Positions 6,799 to 14,286 of a DNA stretch of 34,762 nucleotides are shown one piece after another. This DNA comes from Acidobacteriota bacterium (GTDB lineage Bacteria > Acidobacteriota > Thermoanaerobaculia > Multivoradales > JBCCEF01). The position numbers and the translations under genes were made by a program. Within the stretch, counting starts at the first letter, position 1, and each line of letters opens with the position of its first letter. Below the pieces are notes generated by a model that made no database searches, had not been told where the DNA came from, and saw nothing but the letters and a program-made list of their open reading frames with translations. Where the stretch lies: positions 1 through 34,762 of the forward strand of contig JBCCHV010000068.1 in assembly GCA_039028635.1 (NCBI GenBank), read 5' to 3'.

Positions 6799-8978
6799 CG
6801 GCCGGCTCCCAGGTAGCCGAGCTGTCGCAGGTTGTCGAGCTGCTCCTGATTGGCCGACGGCACCTTCGACAGGAGCCGGTTGTCAGGTCGCCAGCGCAGC
6901 TCGAGGTACCAGTCCTGGCGGGCCGATTCCTGCTCCGCCAGGCCGGGAACGTCCCGAATCGAGAGGCGGTCCGCCGGCCAGGAGGCGTCTCCCAGCCGGG
7001 CCTCGAGGGCGACCACCTCGCCAACCGAAACCGGCAGAATGATGCCCTTGACCGGTTCACCCCCGGCGATCTCCAGGCGCAACCGGTTGGAATCCACCGT
7101 CACCCGGTCACCGGCCTCCAGGAAGTAGGGCTGCCAGGCGTCGGGCGAGGCTGCCAGCCGCGCCGTCAAGGTCAGCCGCTCGCCCACCGGCAGCGCGTGA
7201 GCGACCAGCTGGAAGCCGGGCAGCTCACCGAGGAGGCGGCGATGAATCGCCGCTTCGAGGCGCGAGGCTGACGGCGAGACGGCGGTCAGAGGGTGCCGTT
7301 CCCGCGGGTCGCGCTCGAGGTCGTAGAGCTCGCGACGCTGCATCCGGCGGCGATCCATCGCCACCACCTCCCCCCAGCGACCATCGCTCGGGTAACGCTC
7401 GGCGTCGCGGTCGAAGAGAATCATCTTGAGACTGCCGAGGGTCGCCATGGCGCGCCGCGGCCCGGCATGGAGATGGCTGGCGAAGGCCAGCCGCGCGGTC
7501 TCCTTCTCGCCGCGCGCGATCGGCAGCAGGCTCTTGCCCTGCCAGTGACGGGGGGCCCTCTCGCCGGCCGCCGCCACCAGAGTGGTGGCGACGTCGAGCA
7601 GCCGCACCTGATCGTCGACCCGCTCGGCCACCGGCAGGCGTCCGTCCCAGCGCAGGATCAGGGGCACCCGCACCAGCTCGTCGTAGAGGGTGCTGGCGTG
7701 ACCCCAACCCTGGTGATCGAGGAGCTCTTCTCCATGGTCGGCGGTGAACACGATCAGGGTGTTCTCGAGCAGGGCCGGCGACAAACCGTCGAGCAGCCGA
7801 CCGATCCAGCGATCCACGTAGGCGATCTCGCTGTCGTAGAGGGCGGAGAGATGGGCCAGATCGGCGACCGGGTCGGCAAGCTCCATGGCGCCCACCCGCA
7901 GCGCCGGGACATCGGCACCGGAGACCTCCCCGCGGTACTCGGGAAAGTACGGCGAGACCCCGCCGTCGAGATCGGGCGGCGTCCAGGGGTCGTGGGGATC
8001 GATGTAGTGGAGGTAGAGAAAGAAGGGCTCGGCGCCGTGAGCGGCGAGCCAACCCTCACCGGCCCGCGAGATGGCCTCCGCCGGCAGCATGGTCGGGCTG
8101 GTGAGCACGGTCTCGAAGCCGCGCGTCAAGCCGCTCGGCGGCCGCAGGATGGGATTGCCCAGAAAGGCCGCCGTGCGATAACCCGCCGCTGCCAGATGCT
8201 CGCTCACCAGGTCGACCTCGTCGGCGACGGTGAAGACCTGCCTCGGACCGCCGAGGAACTCGCCGGGATAGCGACTCGAGAGCAGCGAGGCGACGGAGGG
8301 CGTGGTCCACGGCGCCTGGGCATAGGCGCGCTCGAAGACGACGCCTCGCCGGGCCAACAAGCGATCGATTTCCGGCGTGGTGTCCCGCTCGTAGCCATAG
8401 GAGGTCAGCCGATCCCGGCGCAAGGTGTCGACGACGATCAACAGCAGGTTGGGGCGATCCGGGCTCGCCGGCGGCGGCGGTCCCAGGGTGACCGGCGACC
8501 AGGCCACCGTCGCCTGGCTCTCGAGCCGGGCGAGGAACTCGAGCTCGACGCGGCGCCCGGCGTGGTCCGAGAGATCGATGACGCGATCCTGCCAGGAATG
8601 GTGGGACTCCAGGCGAAGGGTCTCGAGTACCTCGACTCGGGACCCCCAGCGCAGCCGGACCACCGCCCGACCGCTGGCCGAGGCATGGACCCCGAAGGCC
8701 AACCGCCCGTTCTCCGGAATGCGCCCGCGCCAGCTCCAGGAACCAACGGTCACCCAGGCTTGCCGCTGTTCTCCGCCGACCTCGACGGCCTCGAGACGAA
8801 CCGCCGACGCGAAAGAGAAGGGGCCGGCGAGGGCCGCGTCCGGCGACCAGCGATCGGCGGCGAAACCGAGCGCCGGATCCGAGCAGCCGGCAAGGGCCAG
8901 GGCGGCGACGCAGGTCGCGAGGACCGCCGCCAGCCTGTGGTAGAAGGGCCCCAAGGGGCGGAACCGATGGGTCGTCAC
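6795..8978 (-). CDS. sulfatase-fold lipoprotein with Thr in place of the sulfatase Cys/Ser
   Basis: A 727-residue lipoprotein of the alkaline phosphatase/sulfatase superfamily. The signal peptide ends in lipobox LAGC (Cys32). A beta-type domain spans about 40-165, the sulfatase domain about 175-480, and a C-terminal region with beta character follows. Metal-site residues are visible: Asp184 in IVVDTLRRDR, Asp414-His415 in FTADHGEE, and His427. The formylglycine motif C/S-x-P-x-R is replaced by Thr225-Thr-Pro-Ser-Val229, so neither the modifiable residue nor the Arg is present. Thr nucleophiles occur in the related phosphoethanolamine and lipoteichoic acid transferases, so a phosphotransferase or phosphodiesterase activity is more likely than sulfatase activity (inference). 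The GTG at 8978 is chosen because it places the lipobox correctly; the open frame to 9530 is Gln/Arg-rich antisense sequence. Confidence 0.85.
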   Translation of the reverse strand: MTTHRFRPLGPFYHRLAAVLATCVAALALAGCSDPALGFAADRWSPDAALAGPFSFASAVRLEAVEVGGEQRQAWVTVGSWSWRGRIPENGRLAFGVHASASGRAVVRLRWGSRVEVLETLRLESHHSWQDRVIDLSDHAGRRVELEFLARLESQATVAWSPVTLGPPPPASPDRPNLLLIVVDTLRRDRLTSYGYERDTTPEIDRLLARRGVVFERAYAQAPWTTPSVASLLSSRYPGEFLGGPRQVFTVADEVDLVSEHLAAAGYRTAAFLGNPILRPPSGLTRGFETVLTSPTMLPAEAISRAGEGWLAAHGAEPFFLYLHYIDPHDPWTPPDLDGGVSPYFPEYRGEVSGADVPALRVGAMELADPVADLAHLSALYDSEIAYVDRWIGRLLDGLSPALLENTLIVFTADHGEELLDHQGWGHASTLYDELVRVPLILRWDGRLPVAERVDDQVRLLDVATTLVAAAGERAPRHWQGKSLLPIARGEKETARLAFASHLHAGPRRAMATLGSLKMILFDRDAERYPSDGRWGEVVAMDRRRMQRRELYDLERDPRERHPLTAVSPSASRLEAAIHRRLLGELPGFQLVAHALPVGERLTLTARLAASPDAWQPYFLEAGDRVTVDSNRLRLEIAGGEPVKGIILPVSVGEVVALEARLGDASWPADRLSIRDVPGLAEQESARQDWYLELRWRPDNRLLSKVPSANQEQLDNLRQLGYLGAGR

Positions 8979-9047
8979 GGCGGCACGAGTCCGCGGTCTC
9001 CCGGACGCTCCCCGCCAGCCCCGCCGCGAACCAGGGCGCCTCTCTCT

Positions 9048-10763
9048 ATGCTCGATTCTCAACCCGGGGCTCTCCGCAAAGTGAAGCAGATGATAGCCCG
9101 TCCCTTTCCCCTCCTGGCCCTCACCCTGACCCTGCCGCTGTGGCTGGTGGCCTGGGGCGGGGCCGGCTCGCCGGGCTTCTTCGTGCTCTACCGCGCCCCC
9201 AAGCTGGCCGCCCTCCAGGTGCTCCTCTGGCTGCTCCTGCTGGCCCTCGCCTGGCACGGACCCGGCTTGCCTTCGTGGCGTCGCCTGGGGCGCGACCCGG
9301 TGCTCGCCCTGACGGCCCTCTTCCTCGCCTACGGCGCGCTCTCGCTGCTCTGGGCTCCGGTGGCCGAGAACGGCTTCTACGAGCTCTGTCAGTGGCTGCC
9401 GCTGTTGCTGCTGTTGGCCGCCCTGCGCCACTGGCTGCAGCGCGACCCGAAGCTCGCCGATCGCATCATCCGAATCGCCGTCCTGGCGCTGGTGCCGGTC
9501 CTCCTGATCTCGGTTCTTCAGCGCCTCCACCCGCTCCCCTGGCTACCCGCCATCGCTCCGCAATTGGGCGTCGCCCACGCCTCGCTGCTGGGCTACAAGA
9601 ACCCCCTCGCTCTGACCCTGCTCGGCCAGATCTTCTTGCTCGCCTACCTCGCCTTCGGCCGCGAGCGGCCGCGGCCGGTGTGGCTGGCGCTACTCGCCTT
9701 CGAGATCATCCTCCTCACCACCCTGCGGAGCCGCACCGTGATGGTCGCCCTGCTACTGACGGCCGCCGCCGGCAGCGTCCTCCTGGTGCTGCGCGGGCGT
9801 CGCCGGCAGGGCGCCGTGCTCGCCGTCGTCGGCCTGGTCTTCATCTCCCTGCTGGCCTCCCTGCCGGCAGCCCGGCAACGAGCCGCCACCATTCCGACTC
9901 TCCTCGGCGATTACTGGAGCAGCGATCGCGGCGTTTACTTTCGCAACACCCTGGCGATGGTGCGTCAGCATTCCGCAGGCGTCGGCCTGGGCAACTGGCA
10001 GTCCGTCTACCCGGTGTTTCGCAGCCACGACCGCTACCGCTCCTTCGACGATGAGTTTCGCGTCCGCCGGGCCCACAGCGACCATGTGCAGATTCTCGGC
10101 GAGACCGGCTGGCCGGGCCTCCTCTGCTGGCTCTTGCTGCTCGCCTGGGCCCTGGCCGCGAGCCTGAGGGCGGGTCCGCGGGCCCTCTTCATCGGCCTCC
10201 AGATCCTCGCCCTCGGCCTCGCCATGGGGACCGATTACGTGCTCGACCTGCCCTACTCGAAGCTCCAGCTAGTGGTCCTGCTGGCCCTTCTTCCGGGCCC
10301 CCGGGAAGGAGCCGCGGCGAGCGGCCGCCGGGCCCTGCGATGGCTCGTCCCGCTCGCCGCCGGCGGTATCCTTCTCGCCCTTTCGCTGGCCCTCAAGAGC
10401 CACCGCGGAGCCCACTTCCAAGCCGCCTTCGAGCACCAGCGGAGTGACGCCCGCGAGCTCGGCGAGAGCTTCGCCCGCCTTCCCGGCCACGACAAGACCT
10501 TCCACCGCCACCTGCTGGCCCTGGCTCAACTACGCTGGCAGGACGGCGAGCCCCGAGGGGCTCGCGACGCCGCCTGGCGTGCCCTCGAGCTGCACCCCTA
10601 CGACCCCACCACCTTGCGCCTGCTCGCCATCCTGACCCGCCCGCAGGATCCCCTCGCCGCCGCCGCCCTCGAAGACGGCGCGGCGTACGTCCTTCACGAA
10701 GCCACCAACGGCTACCGCAAGCCCTATCCCCGGCGCCCCTCGGAGGACTCCTTCGGCGAGTGA
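9048..10763 (+). CDS. O-antigen ligase / Wzy-type polymerase family protein
   Basis: A 571-residue polytopic membrane protein with about eleven hydrophobic segments over residues 15-450. The Wzy_C/WaaL signature is present: an Arg-rich LRSRTVMVALL helix, GVGLGNWQSVYP, and AHSDHVQILGETGWPGLL in the large periplasmic loop region. WaaL-type enzymes transfer polyprenyl-linked glycans to lipid A core, and Wzy-type enzymes polymerise them. The last 110 residues are soluble with a TPR-like helical pair (LALAQLRWQDGEPRGARDAAWRAL). The ATG at 9048 is the tentative start; GTG 9081 or ATG 9090, just before the first membrane segment, are alternatives, and none has a strong ribosome-binding site. It diverges from the sulfatase-like gene across 69 bases, so the two may share a regulatory region and an envelope glycan pathway. 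Confidence 0.85.
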   Translation: MLDSQPGALRKVKQMIARPFPLLALTLTLPLWLVAWGGAGSPGFFVLYRAPKLAALQVLLWLLLLALAWHGPGLPSWRRLGRDPVLALTALFLAYGALSLLWAPVAENGFYELCQWLPLLLLLAALRHWLQRDPKLADRIIRIAVLALVPVLLISVLQRLHPLPWLPAIAPQLGVAHASLLGYKNPLALTLLGQIFLLAYLAFGRERPRPVWLALLAFEIILLTTLRSRTVMVALLLTAAAGSVLLVLRGRRRQGAVLAVVGLVFISLLASLPAARQRAATIPTLLGDYWSSDRGVYFRNTLAMVRQHSAGVGLGNWQSVYPVFRSHDRYRSFDDEFRVRRAHSDHVQILGETGWPGLLCWLLLLAWALAASLRAGPRALFIGLQILALGLAMGTDYVLDLPYSKLQLVVLLALLPGPREGAAASGRRALRWLVPLAAGGILLALSLALKSHRGAHFQAAFEHQRSDARELGESFARLPGHDKTFHRHLLALAQLRWQDGEPRGARDAAWRALELHPYDPTTLRLLAILTRPQDPLAAAALEDGAAYVLHEATNGYRKPYPRRPSEDSFGE

Positions 10764-10788
10764 CAACGGATCCTGTCTATGGTATTTT
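10760..10788 (+). promoter_or_regulatory. candidate promoter of the first beta-propeller gene
   Basis: GTGACA (10760-10765), 17 bases, then TATTTT (10783-10788) resembles a housekeeping promoter (five and four matches of six). It overlaps the stop codon of the ligase gene. The expected start near 10795 gives a leader of about 28 bases that includes the GGGAGGGA ribosome-binding site. Confidence 0.4.
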
Positions 10789-10822
10789 CCCATCAAGATC
10801 TTCCTCGGGAGGGAACGACAGC

Positions 10823-12061
10823 ATGAACTCCAGCCGCGGCCCCCAAAGCCGCCTGAATCGCTCCTCGCTCTTCGTGCGCTTGGCGCTGGTCTGCGCACTC
10901 TTCGCCCTACCCGCCACCGGCGGCTTCCTGACCTTCCTCGGAGCCTATTTCGATGGCGGCGGCGTGCCCGATGGTCTCGATGGCGCTTCCGCCGTCAGCG
11001 TCAGCCCGGACGGACGTCACGTCTACGCCACCGGGCGCCTCGACGACGCGCTGGTGGTGTTTCGTCGTGATGCCACCAACGACCTTTTGACCTACGTCGA
11101 GACGCTGCAGGACGGCATCGGCGGCGTCTTCGGCCTCAACGGTGCCTTCGACGTCACCACCAGCCCGGACGGGCGCCACGTCTATGCGGTATCCCGCAAC
11201 AGCGACGCCCTGACCGTCTTCCGACGCGATCCTTCCGGTGACAATCTGGCCTTCGTCGGCGCCCAGGAGAACGCCGTCGGCGGGGTCTTCGGTCTCGACG
11301 GTCCCTCGGCGGTGACGGTGAGCCCCGATGGCCGGCATGTCTACGTCACCGGTGAGCGCGACGACGCCCTGGTGATCTTCCGCCGCGACCCGAGCAACGA
11401 TTCCCTCTTCTTCTACAACCTGATCGAAGACAACGGCGTGCTGGGGTTGGGCAATCCGACCTCCGTCGACGTCAGCCCGGACGATCTCCACGTCTACGTC
11501 ACCGCCGCCGACTCCCTTTCGACCTTCGCTCGCGACGCCACCACCGACGCCCTGTCCCACGTCGGCACCATCGGCGCCAACAACGACCTCGAAGGCGCTC
11601 GCTCGGTGGTGACCAGCCCGGACGGCGAGCACATTTACGTCGCAGTCGAGGACCTCGACACGATCGCCGTCTTCGAGCGCACCGCCTCGGGGCTGCCCAG
11701 TCGCATCGCCACGGTGGAGAACGGCGTCGACGGCGTCAGCGGCCTGAACGCCCCGACCTCGATCGAGTTCAGCCTCGACGGTCGAGTCGTCTTCGTCTCC
11801 GGCCGTGCCGCGCGGGCGGTGGTGGTGTTCCAGCGCGATCCCGCCTCCGGCGCGCTGATCTACCGCAAACAGCTCAACCTCGACGACAGCGGCGTCACCG
11901 GCACCGAGGGCGTCATCGACCTCGCCGCCAGCTCCGATGGCGAGCACCTCTTCGCCGCCGGTCGCGCCGCCGATTCGGTGGTGATGTTCGAGCAGTCCCT
12001 GCTGTTCACGGACGGCTTCGAGTCCGGCGACACCAGCCGCTGGAGCGACACCGAAGACTGA
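10823..12061 (+). CDS. secreted lactonase-like beta-propeller protein with FESGDTSRWS tail
   Basis: A 412-residue exported protein. A signal peptide covers about residues 1-40 (hydrophobic VRLALVCALFALPATG). The mature part consists of about seven repeats of roughly 50 residues with the core V-x-V-S-P-D-G-R-H-V-Y followed by D-A-L-V-V-F-x-R-D, the pattern of the lactonase/YncE-type seven-bladed propeller. No catalytic residues can be assigned. It ends in DGFESGDTSRWS (12011-12046) plus four residues, a tail also present in the propeller at 16139-17086. The ATG at 10823 has GGGAGGGA 8 bases upstream; an in-frame ATG-type reading from 10760 overlaps the upstream gene and has no such site. Probably located outside the cytoplasm or on the surface. 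Confidence 0.88.
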   Translation: MNSSRGPQSRLNRSSLFVRLALVCALFALPATGGFLTFLGAYFDGGGVPDGLDGASAVSVSPDGRHVYATGRLDDALVVFRRDATNDLLTYVETLQDGIGGVFGLNGAFDVTTSPDGRHVYAVSRNSDALTVFRRDPSGDNLAFVGAQENAVGGVFGLDGPSAVTVSPDGRHVYVTGERDDALVIFRRDPSNDSLFFYNLIEDNGVLGLGNPTSVDVSPDDLHVYVTAADSLSTFARDATTDALSHVGTIGANNDLEGARSVVTSPDGEHIYVAVEDLDTIAVFERTASGLPSRIATVENGVDGVSGLNAPTSIEFSLDGRVVFVSGRAARAVVVFQRDPASGALIYRKQLNLDDSGVTGTEGVIDLAASSDGEHLFAAGRAADSVVMFEQSLLFTDGFESGDTSRWSDTED

Positions 12062-12111
12062 TCGCCGGGTGGTCAGAGGTCGCGCGCTCCCCGGCGCCGC
12101 CGCGTGCCGGG

Positions 12112-12123
12112 TATTCTCGACCG
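12112..12123 (+). promoter_or_regulatory. candidate leaderless promoter (-10) of the DUF790 gene
   Basis: TATTCT (12112-12117) lies 6 bases before the ATG at 12124, and no Shine-Dalgarno sequence is present. This is the layout of leaderless genes, where transcription begins at the start codon. No convincing -35 element is visible. Confidence 0.4.
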
Positions 12124-13341
12124 ATGCTGACCAGTGACCTGATTCAAGTGCGCCGGCAGCGCGGCGAGATTCGTCCGCGCTACATCGACACCTCCGATGA
12201 CGGCCATCGGGATCTTGCGGACCAGCTCGTCACCCTCGTCGCTGATCACCAGGGCAAGCGTCGTGCGGAGCTCGATTCGGCCCTCCGCGAGCTGCTCGGG
12301 ACCGGCACCGCCTTTCTGCTCCATCGCGGCCTCGCCAAGCTCCTCCTCGACCGCTGCGAGTTCGAGACCCAGGCACCGGAAGAGCCGACGCGGCTGCGCG
12401 AGGTGGTGTTTCGCCATGCCGCCGCGCAGTGGCAACAGGGCGATCAACCCTTCGATCGCGACCGCGCCTTGGTGCAGGCGGCGGACGAACTCGCCAGCGA
12501 CTTGCCTGTGGTCGAAGCCAGCCTCTATGGCGACCTCAAGGGCGAGCAGGTGCTCACGTCCTGGAAATCCTGCACCGCCGACTGGCTCCTCAACCGCTAC
12601 AACGTCGCGTTGGCCCAAGGGGTTCTGCTGCGCGCTCAGCAGCTGACCCTCGAGGTTCCACCGCAGAATCCTCGCCGCCATCGCGCCCTGTTTCGCAAGA
12701 TCAAGTTCTTCCAGCTGATGGCGAGCGTTTCCGGCAGTCCCGAGGCGGGCTATCGCATTCGCCTCGACGGCCCCCTCTCGGTGCTCAAGGCGAGCCAGCG
12801 CTACGGCCTGCGGATGGCGACCTTCCTGCCCACCCTGCTGCACTTCTCGGGTTGGCGTCTCGAGGCGGAAGTGACCTGGGGCAAGCAGCGTCGAGAGGCG
12901 AGCTTCCGGCTTTCGCCGGACCAGGGCCTGGCCCCGATCAACCGTCTCACCGGCCAGTGGCTGCCCGATGCCCTGAGCGATCTCGCCACCAGGTTCACGG
13001 CCCTCGGCAGCGACTGGACGGTCTCCGAAGACGCCGCGCTGCTCGATCTCGGAGGCCAGGGCGTACTGGTACCGGACCTGGTGTTCCGCCATCCCGAGGG
13101 CTGCGAGGCCTACCTCGAGACCTTCGGCTTCTGGAACCGCTCGGCCCTCGAGAGTCGCCTGGCGCTCCTCGCCGAGCATGGTCCCCGCCATCTCGTGCTG
13201 GCCCTCTCGAAGGGCCTGGCCACCGATCGGGAAGAGCTCGAAGAGCTTCCGGGAGAGGTCCTCGTCTTCCGCTCGCGCCCCCTTCCCCGTAAGATCCTCG
13301 AACGCCTGGAAAGCCTGCGAACCGATCAGGAGCCGTCATGA
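12124..13341 (+). CDS. DUF790/Bax1-like nuclease, predicted XPB partner
   Basis: A 405-residue member of DUF790, the family of archaeal Bax1. The N-terminus LTSDLIQVRRQRGEIRPRY is typical. An acidic motif E131-x3-Y135-x-D137 in the N-terminal half is followed by a WLLNRYNVALAQGVLLRA segment, and the C-terminal half has a PD-(D/E)xK-like site: Pro317-Asp318, then Glu332 in YLETFGFW. Archaeal Bax1 is a structure-specific endonuclease that binds XPB and is usually encoded next to it. Here the XPB-like helicase is 7 kb upstream on the same strand. A role in DNA repair with that helicase is inferred. The gene overlaps the following DJ-1-like gene by 4 bases (ATGA at 13338-13341). Its start appears leaderless. 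Confidence 0.88.
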   Translation: MLTSDLIQVRRQRGEIRPRYIDTSDDGHRDLADQLVTLVADHQGKRRAELDSALRELLGTGTAFLLHRGLAKLLLDRCEFETQAPEEPTRLREVVFRHAAAQWQQGDQPFDRDRALVQAADELASDLPVVEASLYGDLKGEQVLTSWKSCTADWLLNRYNVALAQGVLLRAQQLTLEVPPQNPRRHRALFRKIKFFQLMASVSGSPEAGYRIRLDGPLSVLKASQRYGLRMATFLPTLLHFSGWRLEAEVTWGKQRREASFRLSPDQGLAPINRLTGQWLPDALSDLATRFTALGSDWTVSEDAALLDLGGQGVLVPDLVFRHPEGCEAYLETFGFWNRSALESRLALLAEHGPRHLVLALSKGLATDREELEELPGEVLVFRSRPLPRKILERLESLRTDQEPS

Positions 13342-14087
13342 GACTCGCCTTCGCCATCACCCTCGGTTGTCTCCTCACCGCCTGCACCACCGCCTCGGCG
13401 CCGCCCACGGTGAGCGATGCGACGCCTCTCGAGCAGGTTCGCGACCTGCCCGCGAAGCGCTCCCTGCAGGCGGCCTTCCTGGTGGTGGACGGGGTCTACA
13501 ACACCGAGCTGACGGCTCCCTTCGACATCCTCCATCACACCGTCTTCCACGTCCAGCCGGGCATCGAGGTGTTCACCGTGTCCCCGGACGGCCAGCCGGT
13601 GACGACCTTCGAGGGCATCACCCTCGAGGTCGATCACTCCTTCGAATCGGCTCCGCGGTCGATCGACATCCTGGTGGTTCCGAGCGCCGAGAACAGCATG
13701 GACTCGGACCTGCAGAACAAGGCCATGCTGGGATGGGTGCGGCGCGTCGGAGAGCGCGCCCGCTGGGTGATGTCGCTGTGCGATGGGGCCTTCGTGCTGG
13801 CTGCCGCCGGCCTGCTCGACGGCCACGCGGTCACCACCTTTCCGGGCGACCAGGATCGCTTTGCCGAGATGTTCCCGCAGCTCGATCTGCGGCGCGGCAT
13901 CTCCTATGTCCACGACGGCGCGATGATCACCTCCCAAGGTGGCGCACGCAGCTTCGATCCCGCCCTCTATCTGGTGGCCCACCTCTACGGTGACGACGTC
14001 GCTCGCGGAGTCGGCCGTGGCATGGTCCTGCCCTGGCCCCCGGTTCCCGGCACGGTGCCGGCGCTGGTGGTCTCGACCGCCCCCTGA
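13338..14087 (+). CDS. DJ-1/PfpI family lipoprotein
   Basis: A 249-residue protein of the class I glutamine amidotransferase-like DJ-1/PfpI superfamily. Unusually it begins with a lipoprotein signal: hydrophobic residues 3-15 and lipobox LTAC (Cys16). The nucleophile elbow VMSLCDGAF places the candidate catalytic Cys at 148. Preceding strands VVPSAEN and LVVDGVYN match the ThiJ/AraC-type subgroup (GATase1 domain as in transcriptional activators), but there is no DNA-binding domain. Family members include proteases, isonitrile hydratases and glyoxalase-like enzymes; the activity here is unknown. An envelope location is uncommon for this fold and follows from the lipobox. It is translationally coupled to the DUF790 gene, although a functional connection is not obvious. 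Confidence 0.85.
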   Translation: MRLAFAITLGCLLTACTTASAPPTVSDATPLEQVRDLPAKRSLQAAFLVVDGVYNTELTAPFDILHHTVFHVQPGIEVFTVSPDGQPVTTFEGITLEVDHSFESAPRSIDILVVPSAENSMDSDLQNKAMLGWVRRVGERARWVMSLCDGAFVLAAAGLLDGHAVTTFPGDQDRFAEMFPQLDLRRGISYVHDGAMITSQGGARSFDPALYLVAHLYGDDVARGVGRGMVLPWPPVPGTVPALVVSTAP

Positions 14088-14166
14088 GGCTTGGCCTCGG
14101 CAAAACGCCGGAAGCGCGGTCTCGGCGCCCCTGCAGAAGTTTCTCCGGCGGCGAGGTCGATCTCAT

Positions 14167-14216
14167 TACTTACAAAAATGTGGGTACTTGCGAAGTTCAT
14201 CATTAAGGGCTACCTT
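14167..14216 (+). promoter_or_regulatory. HxlR-like operator and promoter before the LLM/SDR pair
   Basis: A pseudo-palindrome TACTTAC-AAAAAT-GTGGGTA (14167-14186, pattern TACyyAC-N6-GTrrGTA) stands out in an otherwise GC-rich gap. One base later comes TTGCGA (14188-14193), 17 bases, then TACCTT (14211-14216), a plausible -35/-10 pair. A transcript would start near 14223. Operators of HxlR-family regulators have this TAC-rich form, and they often control oxidoreductase genes. No HxlR gene is in the window. Confidence 0.45.
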
Positions 14217-14286
14217 GTCGGCCATGGGATATTTCCCCAGGGCCCGCAAGCCAGCCGCAGCCACTCCTCCGAGCGAGGTTCCAGAC

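Noticed and set aside
5347-6816. 489-codon plus-strand open frame
   Set aside because: Gln/His/Arg-rich antisense of the hydrophobic membrane-protein gene.
7293-9047. Long plus-strand open frame leading into the ligase gene
   Set aside because: It is antisense to the sulfatase-like gene, has low-complexity His/Gln/Arg composition and no family match; the membrane protein begins near 9048-9090.
8979-9530. N-terminal extension of the sulfatase-like protein by 184 residues
   Set aside because: The extension is Gln/Arg/Gly-rich and lies antisense to the ligase gene; the lipoprotein signal starting at 8978 explains the true N-terminus.
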